Assembly: GCA_024103135.1 (NCBI GenBank)
Contig: JAGFIZ010000089.1
Location: 1-64,000 of the forward strand
Length of the DNA stretch: 64,000 nucleotides
From: Bradyrhizobiaceae bacterium
GTDB taxonomy: Bacteria; Bacteroidota; Ignavibacteria; Kapaibacteriales; Kapaibacteriaceae
Direction: 5' to 3'
A program made the translations under genes and the position numbers. Below, piece after piece: positions 43,883 to 51,916 of the stretch. Each line of letters begins with the position of its first letter. Within the stretch, counting starts at the first letter, position 1. Below the pieces are notes generated by a model. It worked only from the letters and a program-made list of their open reading frames with translations. It was not told where the DNA came from and made no database searches.

Positions 43883-45042
43883 TCCTCTTGATGTTTGTAT
43901 GGTGGCTGTCGGCCTGCTCGCCTAGCGACGAGCAGAAGCAGACCATTGCAGAGCCACCTACGCCAGTAGAAGACTCCACAACGAACCTGGCTGATGTTGT
44001 CGACACGGCCACCTTCCAGCTTACTGACTCTACCATTTCGTTGCGCAGAAGTCAGTTTCCCAATCCAGGTGGCAAGGTCATCAACGTCATGGTCACGGGC
44101 GTGGATTCACGTCTGGGTGATTATGGTGCCCATGCCGACGCCAATCATCTAGTGCGATGCTTCATCGACAGCGGCATGGTCGAGATCATCTCGATTCCTC
44201 GCGACACCTATGCCGACGCTGGCTTCGAAGATTCTACCGGATTGAATAAGCTGGCCAACGTGCGTGCAGTGAAGGGACGTACCGCTTACCTCAAGGCCGT
44301 TTCCGAGATTACTGGCGTGAGTCCGATTCATCACTGGGTGGAGTTTGGCTTTTCACAGGCCATCGGTCTATTGGAGTTGTTGGGGTATAAGGACAATGCC
44401 TCGTCGGCCCTTCACGTGTTGCGTTCCAGACAGGCTTATCGCGCAGGTGACTTCCAGCGCTCGTTCAATCAAGGACGGTTCATCAGAGCTGCACTGCTCA
44501 AGCAAGTACCCAAGGGCACGGACCTTGTGCAGAGTCTGATGCTCCGTGCTGGCCTGATGATGGTCGAGACGGACGTCTCCTACGGCACGGCCTCCGAGCT
44601 TATCAATGGCTTGGCATCACATGGATTTTCAGGCGAGGAAAGTAGGGCATGGGTGCGTATCGAACCTCCCGTAGTACTGCACGTACAGGCTGTCGACTTC
44701 GACTCGGCCAACATTGGTCAGCTCGATAAAGAAATCTCCAGGCGCGTAGCACCACTCCTTAAGGACAGCAACCGTGTTACGGCAAACAAGTATGAAAATC
44801 GTTTGGCATCGCTTCTTACGCGTGCCGACAGCTCGCGTAGATCGGCGGACGTGATTCGACTGCTCCGCCGACCATACGAACAGCGGGCATGGCTGCAGAT
44901 AACCAACAAGCAGCGACGAATCGAGTTCCGTGACAGACTGTGCTCACGTCTCGAGCAGGCCTACGTCAAGATTGGTCGGCAAAAGGACGCCGATCAAGTC
45001 CGAACGTATCTGGATGAAGAGCGTAAGGCCTTCGGTTACTAA
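43852..45042 (+). CDS. LytR-CpsA-Psr (LCP)-like lipoprotein
   Basis: 396 residues. TTG start at 43852 is preferred because it supplies the charged n-region of a lipoprotein signal (ERSKTTRTLVLLMFVWWLSAC, Cys22 lipobox LSAC); an ATG at 43891 would lose it. LCP domain about 75-235: INVMVTGVDSR, HADANHLVRCF with the conserved Asp, IISIPRDTYA with the conserved Arg, GLNKLANVRAVKG. LCP enzymes join undecaprenyl-linked glycans to acceptors in the envelope. C-terminal 150 residues are alpha-helical and unassigned. Overlaps mazG by 31 nt. Confidence 0.78.
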   Translation: MERSKTTRTLVLLMFVWWLSACSPSDEQKQTIAEPPTPVEDSTTNLADVVDTATFQLTDSTISLRRSQFPNPGGKVINVMVTGVDSRLGDYGAHADANHLVRCFIDSGMVEIISIPRDTYADAGFEDSTGLNKLANVRAVKGRTAYLKAVSEITGVSPIHHWVEFGFSQAIGLLELLGYKDNASSALHVLRSRQAYRAGDFQRSFNQGRFIRAALLKQVPKGTDLVQSLMLRAGLMMVETDVSYGTASELINGLASHGFSGEESRAWVRIEPPVVLHVQAVDFDSANIGQLDKEISRRVAPLLKDSNRVTANKYENRLASLLTRADSSRRSADVIRLLRRPYEQRAWLQITNKQRRIEFRDRLCSRLEQAYVKIGRQKDADQVRTYLDEERKAFGY

Positions 45043-45119
45043 CACCTGTCTGCTCTGAGTCAACATGATGTGCCACTGCCTCTGATCATCACTGGCAACG
45101 TGTATGAGGCTTGTTGGGT

Positions 45120-46295
45120 TTACTTCAAGTACCGTCGTGGATCTTGTCGGGCCTTCCCATGCCACACTTCGAAATGCACCGAAGCACCATCGATATTCTC
45201 TCCTGACGCACCAAGCGGTGTACCCGCCTTAACCTTAGCCCCCTTCCCAACAGCGACGCTTGAAAGATTTGCGTAGACCGTGCGAATGCCATTGCCATGG
45301 TCGATGATGACGAGTGAGCCAAAGCCAGGGAGCCATGTTACCGACGAAACCGTGCCTGCTGCAACAGCGCGGACGCTGCTACCGACAGGAGTTGCGATGT
45401 CAATGCCAGGATTGTCAAGCGTCGACCCCGTCTCTGGACTCTTATACGCTCCATAGCCATGGAGAATCTTGCGCGAGCTCGTAGGCCAAGGCAATGAGCG
45501 GGCAGCGAAACCTGGAGTGGGCTCTGTGGTTTCCGGTGCCGTTCGCTGCTCCTCGGTAGATCGTTGTTTCCTCCGTCGTGCCTCGCGTTCTGCACGTTCC
45601 TTGCGGGCTGCTGCAGCCACCTGTTCGGCAATGATGGCTCTAAGCTTTGCAACACTGTGTTGTTTCTTTCTTAGTTCCGCTTCTGCTGACTGTTTGTTCT
45701 TGCGGATCGTACTCAAGGCACGAGTACTCTCCTGGATGCTTGCCTTCAGTGATTGCTCTTGTCGGGACTGTGCTTGTATTGCTGTTGACTGAACTTCGGA
45801 GTATTGGTTCAGCAACGATTGCTGTCGGTGCAATGAATCCTTGAGGTTGAGCATTGTCTTTCGGTACCGTGAAAGCTCGGCGGAGAGCGACCGGAATAGC
45901 GGACGGGTACTTGATGGCATACGAAGATTACCACGGTGCTCCGCCTTGAAACGCAGCAGGGCATTGGCTGCCTGATTATACGCTTGTTCCGCTTCGGACA
46001 ATGCAGCTGCCGTAGACCGGATCTGTGTGCGCACAACGGCAGCACTATCCTCCAGTCGTTGCAGTTGCTGTTGCAACTCCACGATAAACGCCGAAATGCG
46101 ATGACGTCGCTTGGTGTAAGCCGAAATGTTGTTACGCTCACTTCGCTCTTGCTTGCGAAGCGATTCAAGTTGCTTTTGCGTGTTGACGATGGATTGCCGG
46201 AGGTCCTGCAACTCCTTCTTCCTGGCGTTGACGGACTGTCCGTACGCCCCCGTGGCTACGAAGGCAAGTATCCAAACGACCAACCACCAACGCAC
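45120..46295 (-). CDS. envC: EnvC-like murein hydrolase activator (degenerate LytM)
   Basis: 391 residues, GTG start, signal peptide (WWLVVWILAFVATGAYGQ). Long coiled coil about 25-245 (QKQLESLRKQERSERNN and similar), then a Pro/Thr linker and a C-terminal LytM/M23 domain about 285-390. The zinc ligands are altered: NPGID replaces the usual HxGxD-like site and SVHFEV has lost the first His of HxH, so it should be an activator of amidases rather than an enzyme, as in E. coli EnvC. Start lies 2 nt after the murA stop, so it is in an operon with murA. Confidence 0.88.
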   Translation of the reverse strand: MRWWLVVWILAFVATGAYGQSVNARKKELQDLRQSIVNTQKQLESLRKQERSERNNISAYTKRRHRISAFIVELQQQLQRLEDSAAVVRTQIRSTAAALSEAEQAYNQAANALLRFKAEHRGNLRMPSSTRPLFRSLSAELSRYRKTMLNLKDSLHRQQSLLNQYSEVQSTAIQAQSRQEQSLKASIQESTRALSTIRKNKQSAEAELRKKQHSVAKLRAIIAEQVAAAARKERAEREARRRKQRSTEEQRTAPETTEPTPGFAARSLPWPTSSRKILHGYGAYKSPETGSTLDNPGIDIATPVGSSVRAVAAGTVSSVTWLPGFGSLVIIDHGNGIRTVYANLSSVAVGKGAKVKAGTPLGASGENIDGASVHFEVWHGKARQDPRRYLK

Positions 46296-46297
46296 GA

Positions 46298-47560
46298 CTA
46301 AAACTCCTCTGTGCGACTCCGAACGATGTTCGCGCCTAGTGCTTGCAAACGTTGTTCGATCGACTCGTAACCACGATCAATGTGGTATACGCGGAGTATC
46401 TCCGACGTGCCCTCGGCCATCAACGCTGCAATGACCAGCGAGGCACTAGCACGAAGGTCGCTACTCATCACCGTCGCTCCGGTAAGCCGTCGGCCTCCAT
46501 GCACGGTACAGCTATTCTCCGTTGTCTCGATTCGTGCTCCTAGCCGCTGCAGTTCCGGCACATAGCCGAATCGAGTCGGGTAGATCGTGTCCTTGATCGT
46601 TGCTGCGCCCTTGGCATGCAACATGAATGCTGCCCACTGAGCTTGTGCATCCGTCGGATAGCTTGGGTAGGGGGCTGCCGTAACGTCCACCGGATTTGGA
46701 TCGTCACTCATGGTAATGCGTATCGTCTCGCCCGTTACATCCAATTCTGCACCAGCTTCTTCGAGTTTCTGAATGATTGCTGCAATGTGATAGGGGTTCA
46801 CATTGTGTAGCGTAACGTCGCCCTTTGTTGCTGCTGCCGCAATGAGGTATGTAGCCGCTTCGATTCTGTCGGGCGTGGTGACCTCGGTCACGGGCTTGAG
46901 AACATCCACACCATCGATCTCGAGTGTTGTGGTTCCAATACCCTCGATTTTTGCGCCCATCTTCTGCAGCATTCGTGCAAGTGCCGTGACCTCGGGCTCC
47001 AGTGCTGCATTCGTAAGGGTGGTGTGTCCCTCTGCAAGTGTTGCAGCCATGAGGACGTTGACCGTCGCTCCAACACTGCTGATGTCAAAATGAAAATGTG
47101 CACCCTTGAGACGCTTGGTCTGCGCAACGATATAGCCCCCTTCCACCGTGATCTCTGCACCGAGCTTTTCCAGACCCTTGAGGTGGAGGTCAACCGGACG
47201 CGGACCGAAGTTGCAGCCACCAGGTAGGGAGACCTTGGCGTGACCGTAGCGGGCAAGGAGCGGACCCAGAACATAGATCGATGCACGCATCTTCTTCACA
47301 TGTTCATACGGTGCTTCGAAGCTGGTGATGGTGGAGGAGTCCATGAAGAGCGTGTTGCCATTCAACTCCGCATGAACACCAAGACTACCAAGGAGTCTGC
47401 TAAAGGTCCACACATCCCTGTTGTTCGGCGTATTCTCCAGGTGGAATACACCCGGTGCCAGCAGGCACGTAGGCATCATGGCAAGCGAGGCATTCTTTGC
47501 GCCGCTGATCTTGACCGATCCGACTAGTCTGTTACCACCTTCGACAATGAATTTGTCCAT
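46298..47560 (-). CDS. murA: UDP-N-acetylglucosamine 1-carboxyvinyltransferase
   Basis: 420 residues. First committed step of peptidoglycan synthesis (enolpyruvyl transfer from PEP). Motifs: SGAKNASLAM with catalytic Lys22, LPGGCNFGPRPVDLH with the fosfomycin-target Cys116, HFDISSVGATVN, and YPTDAQAQW. Transcribed with envC. A TAACTTTG box at 47674-47681 on its strand is the likely promoter. It contains octamers at 46669 and 47134. Confidence 0.97.
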   Translation of the reverse strand: MDKFIVEGGNRLVGSVKISGAKNASLAMMPTCLLAPGVFHLENTPNNRDVWTFSRLLGSLGVHAELNGNTLFMDSSTITSFEAPYEHVKKMRASIYVLGPLLARYGHAKVSLPGGCNFGPRPVDLHLKGLEKLGAEITVEGGYIVAQTKRLKGAHFHFDISSVGATVNVLMAATLAEGHTTLTNAALEPEVTALARMLQKMGAKIEGIGTTTLEIDGVDVLKPVTEVTTPDRIEAATYLIAAAATKGDVTLHNVNPYHIAAIIQKLEEAGAELDVTGETIRITMSDDPNPVDVTAAPYPSYPTDAQAQWAAFMLHAKGAATIKDTIYPTRFGYVPELQRLGARIETTENSCTVHGGRRLTGATVMSSDLRASASLVIAALMAEGTSEILRVYHIDRGYESIEQRLQALGANIVRSRTEEF

Positions 47561-47673
47561 GCTTGCTTTCCGTCCTCATTCACGATGCACTGATCTACGG
47601 GATGCCGATGAAACGTTCTACATTGTCTTGCAATGTTGCCTGTCTCGTAAGCCCACCCGTTGTGTTTATCCTG

Positions 47674-47687
47674 CAAAGTTATCTTTG
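47674..47687. promoter_or_regulatory. Symmetric bidirectional promoter core, CAAAGTTATCTTTG
   Basis: Two -7 elements overlap head to head: TATCTTTG (47680-47687, plus strand, toward the TPP riboswitch) and TAACTTTG (47674-47681, minus strand, toward murA). Together they make an inverted repeat CAAAG-TTAT-CTTTG. The plus-strand element has TTG (47660-47662) 17 nt upstream and ends 7 nt before the riboswitch P1 stem. A matching -33 element for the murA direction is not clear. Confidence 0.65.
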
Positions 47688-47694
47688 TGCAATC

Positions 47695-47780
47695 CGTTAG
47701 AGGTGCTGTTGGTTATCAACACCAACGGCTGAGATCACACTCTTCGTACTTGATCCGGATAATACCGGCGCAAGGAAACG
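47695..47780 (+). promoter_or_regulatory. TPP (thiamine pyrophosphate) riboswitch
   Basis: Matches the THI-box aptamer: P1 CGTT/AACG closing, AGAGGTGC after the 5' strand, a short hairpin (GTTGG...CCAAC), GGCTGAGA, then TTGATCCGGATAATACCGGCG and CAAGGAAACG. The pyrophosphate- and pyrimidine-binding loops CTGAGA and GGATAATACC are conserved. It is 60 nt upstream of the TonB receptor start. GTCC at 47784-47787 could pair with the GGAC of the downstream Shine-Dalgarno (AAAGGACG, 47826-47833), which suggests translational control. Confidence 0.92.
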
Positions 47781-47828
47781 TGATGTCCTGTTACAACCCC
47801 TAGCGGACGTATGCCTTTTTTCACTTAA

Positions 47829-47838
47829 AGGACGCGTC
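47829..47838 (+). promoter_or_regulatory. Palindromic Shine-Dalgarno site GGACGCGTCC
   Basis: A perfect 10-bp palindrome overlaps the ribosome-binding site of the TonB receptor and ends 1 nt before its ATG. It can fold on itself or pair with the riboswitch's 3' flank, so it may be part of the expression platform. Confidence 0.5.
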
Positions 47839-47839
47839 C

Positions 47840-49939
47840 ATGCTCCCACTACTTTTTGCAGCGCTGCTAGCGCCTCAGTCCGCACAAACCGATTCAACTG
47901 ATGTGCGGTCCATCCTTGCCAAGTCGGTTGTCGTAAGCTCCGTTCGAGCGTCCGACCAGGCACCCATCACACAGTCAACGATCGACTCCGTGCGCATTGC
48001 TCGCGAAATGGTCGGTCAGGATGCTGAATACGTGCTTGAGCGCACCATACCCAGCATCGTGGCCTACAGCGAGAGTGGCACGAATCTGAGCAACTACGGT
48101 TCGTTCCGGTTGCGTGGTATGGATCAGACGCGTGTGAACGTCACCCTGAACGGTGCACCATTGAACGACATGATCGATCAAGGTGTGTTCTTTTCCAACA
48201 TCACCGACCTGCTCAATGGCATGCACAGTGTGCAGGTTCAACGTGGCGTTGGTACAGCCAGCAACGGCACGGCATCATTTGCCGGCAGTGTTAGCATCGA
48301 ATCGGCCATGCCCGTGTCGCAAACACCAACGGCACGACTTCAGCTGACCACTGGCTCGTTTGGACTACTGCGTGGTAGCGTAGAAGCCAGCACGGGAACC
48401 ATCGCCGAAGGTGTTTCGGCAACCGTGAAGCTCAGCTCATTCAGCACCGATGGATACCGCTACCACACGTCGACAAGTGGATACAGCGGAATGTTCGGCT
48501 TGTCCATGCAACGTGGGTCGGACCTGTTCCGGCTGACGGCCGTGGGTGGTCGTACTCAGAATCAACTCGGTTACCTGCCCGTGCCTGAGCCCCTTACCAT
48601 CATCGACCCACGAACGAACATCAACGACAGTACCGATCACGATGACTTTGGTCAGTACCTCCTACAGGCAGAATGGAGTCATGCCTTCAACTACCGCACG
48701 GCAATCAGCACGATGATCTATGCCGGCGGGGCAGGGGGCGACTACTTCGGTGGATTCCGAGACAGCATCGGGATGCTTACGCAGATCAACTATCCGCTGG
48801 AGAATCGGAACTACGGCATACTGTCGACCTTCACGCTTGACGACGTATGGAAGGGGGCTAACCTCGCCGCTGGAGTTCACGCCTACACCTTCAGACGTAG
48901 GAATTGGGAAACGGTGAGCCCGGAGAATCTCACACCGTACTATGCCGACACTACACGCAAGCAAGAAGTGTCAGCCTTTGCGAAACTTGCCTGGGACATC
49001 GGCGAGCCAGCAGATTATCCGCATGTACGCGTGCAAGCCGACGTGCAGACACGATATGTGAGCATGGACTTCATTCCCGACGCTGCCTTGTCAGCTACGA
49101 CCATACCACAACACGATTGGCTATTCGTGAATCCCAATGTTGGCGTTCACCTCCAACTCAATGAGCAGCATGAGGCCTATGCTTCGGTGGGGTCAACCGG
49201 ACGTGAACCAACACGTTTCGACCTGCTTGGCGGGACGCAGATCACACCAGCAAACATTCACGTGCTTACTCAGCCCAACACCGTCCGCCCAGAGCATGTG
49301 CTTGATGCAGAGGTTGGCTATCGACTGCGCACGACGGTGTTTGGCGAACTTCAACCCAATCTGACGCTGGATGTGAATGCCTTTGGCATGATGTTTACCG
49401 ACGAGATTGCGCCCGTTGGACAGTATATCGACCAGTACTTCGTACAGCTTCGAACAAACGTTGCCAAGAGTCGGCGTTATGGACTGGAAGCACAACTTCA
49501 CTTGGCAATCACGTCCCGACTGAGCCTGTCGGCAAACCTTACCTACATGAAGTCCAACATCAACAGTGTCTATCTTGCTGCCATCGACTCAACCGTTCAC
49601 AACGTCCAGGCCGTACTCACGCCTGAGTGGGTAAACAGCACCAATCTTCAATGGGACCCACTCTCGTGGTTAGGTATTACGCTTAGCTCGCGAACGCTCT
49701 CGTCATCATTCCTTGAGCTCACCAACGCCTCCAATCTCACGCTGTCCGGCTTTACTCTTGTGGACCTAGGTCTGCAGCTTCACGTTGATGCCGTTCGCTT
49801 TACGTTCAAATGCAACAACCTCGGCAACCTTCAGTACTCGACAAATGGAGGCGTGGACTACAGCACGGGATCGGCAGTACCAGCACTGTTCATGCAGGCT
49901 GGACGCAACTTCTGGATTATGGCAGAGTTGCAGTTCTAG
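47840..49939 (+). CDS. TonB-dependent receptor, probable thiamine/TPP uptake
   Basis: 699 residues. Signal peptide short (MLPLLFAALLAPQSAQT). Plug domain about 30-150 with ERTIPSIVAYSESGT, GSFRLRGMDQTRVNVTLNGAPLN and VQVQRGVGTASNGTASFAGS; then a 22-strand barrel ending in ...WIMAELQF, the aromatic C-terminus needed for outer-membrane insertion. The TPP riboswitch directly upstream argues that the substrate is thiamine or a related compound. The receptor's partner TonB/ExbBD and thiamine permease are not nearby. Confidence 0.92.
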   Translation: MLPLLFAALLAPQSAQTDSTDVRSILAKSVVVSSVRASDQAPITQSTIDSVRIAREMVGQDAEYVLERTIPSIVAYSESGTNLSNYGSFRLRGMDQTRVNVTLNGAPLNDMIDQGVFFSNITDLLNGMHSVQVQRGVGTASNGTASFAGSVSIESAMPVSQTPTARLQLTTGSFGLLRGSVEASTGTIAEGVSATVKLSSFSTDGYRYHTSTSGYSGMFGLSMQRGSDLFRLTAVGGRTQNQLGYLPVPEPLTIIDPRTNINDSTDHDDFGQYLLQAEWSHAFNYRTAISTMIYAGGAGGDYFGGFRDSIGMLTQINYPLENRNYGILSTFTLDDVWKGANLAAGVHAYTFRRRNWETVSPENLTPYYADTTRKQEVSAFAKLAWDIGEPADYPHVRVQADVQTRYVSMDFIPDAALSATTIPQHDWLFVNPNVGVHLQLNEQHEAYASVGSTGREPTRFDLLGGTQITPANIHVLTQPNTVRPEHVLDAEVGYRLRTTVFGELQPNLTLDVNAFGMMFTDEIAPVGQYIDQYFVQLRTNVAKSRRYGLEAQLHLAITSRLSLSANLTYMKSNINSVYLAAIDSTVHNVQAVLTPEWVNSTNLQWDPLSWLGITLSSRTLSSSFLELTNASNLTLSGFTLVDLGLQLHVDAVRFTFKCNNLGNLQYSTNGGVDYSTGSAVPALFMQAGRNFWIMAELQF

Positions 49940-50030
49940 GTCGACTGAATCTCGCATCCAGCTTCGAAATCGACATCGAATACACAGGGCATGGCGTTCA
50001 CAACACGTCATGCCCTTATTTTCGCGCCCC

Positions 50031-50540
50031 ATGAAGAGACATTCAATCACCGTTACAGCACGCTGTGCGTACGTTGGCAAGAACGGTCGCTGTACTCGCG
50101 ACACCAGCATCACTCATCCATATTGCGGAAAGCACACCCGTGAGGTGTTGGGCGTACGCGTTGCCAAGAGCACCGTCCCCATGGCCGGCAGAGGACTCTT
50201 TGCCGAGCGCGACTTCAAGAAGGGTGAGTACATTGCCCAATACGGCGGCGAAATCCTCACCACGGAGCAGTACGACAAGCGCTATGCCGATGATGCCATG
50301 GGTGCCTATGGCGTTCAACTTGATGCAGACCGCGTGATAGATGCCCGAAAGACGTCAGCCGGCGTGGCCCGCTATGCCTGTGATTACCATGGGTCGAAGC
50401 GCAAACCCAACGCAGAGTATGTAGCCGACGACGAAAAGGACGAAGTCTGGGTGGTTGCCACAAGAGCAATCAAGAAGGGCGATGAAATCCTTACCGACTA
50501 TGGCGACGACATGCACCGTGCCATGGGTCTTGGGGTGTAA
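50031..50540 (+). CDS. SET-domain protein (possible lysine methyltransferase)
   Basis: 169 residues from ATG 50031; ATG 50010 in frame is an alternative. The N-terminus has a Cys/His knuckle (CAYVGKNGRCTRD...YCGKH). The SET domain follows: GRGLFAERDFKKGEYI, QYGGEIL, ARYACDYHGSKRKPNAEYV and the C-terminal GDEILTDYGDD with the catalytic Tyr. The usual N-H-S cofactor motif is replaced by D-Y-H. SET enzymes methylate lysines in eukaryotic histones; bacterial targets are largely unknown. Alone between the TonB receptor and a hydroxylase gene. Confidence 0.88.
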   Translation: MKRHSITVTARCAYVGKNGRCTRDTSITHPYCGKHTREVLGVRVAKSTVPMAGRGLFAERDFKKGEYIAQYGGEILTTEQYDKRYADDAMGAYGVQLDADRVIDARKTSAGVARYACDYHGSKRKPNAEYVADDEKDEVWVVATRAIKKGDEILTDYGDDMHRAMGLGV

Positions 50541-50606
50541 GGGGCTAGGTAACGGCGATCCCGTAGGCACATCCAGCCACATGGTGGAGTCCTGCCGAAG
50601 CATTCG

Positions 50607-50633
50607 TTGACTGGTTGTCGTTGCGTAGTTTTG
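50607..50633 (+). promoter_or_regulatory. Bacteroidota-type promoter of the fatty-acid hydroxylase gene
   Basis: TTG (50607-50609) and, 16 nt on, TAGTTTTG (50626-50633) match the TTG/TAnnTTTG promoter pattern. They lie 27 nt before the start codon at 50661. Confidence 0.6.
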
Positions 50634-50660
50634 TCCTCTCACAATTTTCATCGGTGAACC

Positions 50661-51311
50661 ATGGCAGCTATGTTCGTTTCGAACAAGGACGAGACCATAC
50701 CCTTGTTCAAAAACCCTGTTCTTGAGTATTTCTCGCACATCCATCCAGCAACGCCAGTTGTCGTGTATGGTCCTGTTGTCCTGGTCATGCTCTGGCTTGC
50801 CGTCACATCCACATCCGTTCTGGCTACGATTGGTGTTTTCCTGGCGGGCGTTCTTATGTGGACGTTTACGGAATACTCCATTCATCGATTTGCCTTCCAT
50901 ATTCATCCAAAGTCAGAGCGAGGAAAGCGCATACATTTTCTCGTCCACGGCATCCATCATGACTACCCACGTGACTCGACGCGTCTGGTGATGCCCCTCC
51001 TGGTGAGCGTACCTCTCGCAACGCTCTTCTACTTTGCCTTCTATGCCATTATGTGGCCTCATCACTACGCCATGTTTGCCGGTTTTGTGTTTGGGTACGT
51101 GTCGTATGACACCATCCACTATGCCACGCATCACTGGCCAATGAAGTCGCGAGCAGCACGCTTTATCAAGGAATACCACATGAAGCACCACTATGTGGAC
51201 GATAACACCGCTTACGGTGTAAGCAATCCGCTGTGGGACTACGTGTTCAACACCGTGCCTGAATGGGTCCGCACCCGCAAGGCCAAAAAACGTGCCGCAC
51301 CTCCGGTTTAA
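50661..51311 (+). CDS. Membrane fatty-acid hydroxylase (FA2H/sterol desaturase superfamily)
   Basis: 216 residues with four or five helices and the complete set of histidine boxes: EYSIHRFAFH, HGIHHDYP, DTIHYATHHW and EYHMKHHY. These hold the diiron centre of the sphingolipid 2-hydroxylase type (FA2H/Scs7). By family it adds a 2-hydroxyl to a fatty acyl chain of a membrane lipid. Bacteroidota often make sphingolipids, so this fits the lineage. It has its own promoter (50607-50633); nuoC starts 39 nt after its stop. Confidence 0.9.
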   Translation: MAAMFVSNKDETIPLFKNPVLEYFSHIHPATPVVVYGPVVLVMLWLAVTSTSVLATIGVFLAGVLMWTFTEYSIHRFAFHIHPKSERGKRIHFLVHGIHHDYPRDSTRLVMPLLVSVPLATLFYFAFYAIMWPHHYAMFAGFVFGYVSYDTIHYATHHWPMKSRAARFIKEYHMKHHYVDDNTAYGVSNPLWDYVFNTVPEWVRTRKAKKRAAPPV

Positions 51312-51350
51312 TCTGGTTGCCCTATACTTGCAGATTCCTAGAGACACACT

Positions 51351-51863
51351 ATGAGCACAACCTTCGAAACCATCATCGCTGTTGCCAAGGCCGTAACGCC
51401 AAACGTTACTCCGGTAGAGCATCACGGAGATCTCACGATCCACGTAGATCGTGATCACTTTATGGATGTATTGGCAGAACTGCGAGACAATCCACGGACG
51501 AAGTTCAACATGCTCGTAGACATTACGGCGGTCGACAAGAATACCTCGCCAGACAGGTATGACGTCGTGTACTTCCTGCTCTCGCTAGAGTTCAGTCACC
51601 GTGTGCGAATCAAGGTCGGCGTCCGCGACGACCGAATGGAGCTCCCTACCGTAGTTGAGATCTGGGAAAGTGCCAATTGGTATGAGCGCGAAACGTACGA
51701 CATGTACGGCATCACCTTCGAAGGGCACCCCGACATGCGTCGGTTCTATATGCCAGAAGACTTCATGGATGCCGACGGAACGCAGCTCTACCCACTACGG
51801 AAGGACTTCCCGCTAATGGGAATCCCTGGAAGCTTGCCGCTCCCTCCGAAGGAAGAAATCTAA
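51351..51863 (+). CDS. nuoC: NADH dehydrogenase subunit C
   Basis: 170 residues, usual length. The 30-kDa subunit of complex I, part of the peripheral arm. Diagnostic C-terminal half: VEIWESANWYERETYDMYGITF, GHPDMRRFYMPEDF and LYPLRKDFPL. A SuroN-like N-terminal fold with NMLVDITAVD. No other nuo gene is in the window, which is unusual because nuoABCD are normally clustered. TATACTTG upstream (one mismatch to TAnnTTTG) may be its promoter. Confidence 0.95.
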   Translation: MSTTFETIIAVAKAVTPNVTPVEHHGDLTIHVDRDHFMDVLAELRDNPRTKFNMLVDITAVDKNTSPDRYDVVYFLLSLEFSHRVRIKVGVRDDRMELPTVVEIWESANWYERETYDMYGITFEGHPDMRRFYMPEDFMDADGTQLYPLRKDFPLMGIPGSLPLPPKEEI

Positions 51864-51916
51864 ACGCTGTTGATGGGGTGATGTCGGGTTCTGCACTACG
51901 TACAACCGATGTGCAG

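Noticed and set aside
45120-46295. EnvC-like protein as an active M23 endopeptidase
   Set aside because: Two of the zinc-ligand positions are changed, so hydrolase activity is not supported.
4029-48740. Near matches AGGGGGCG/AGGGGGCA (about 4029, 33219, 35861 and 48733)
   Set aside because: Differ at the last base; kept out of the count so the enrichment rests on exact copies only.
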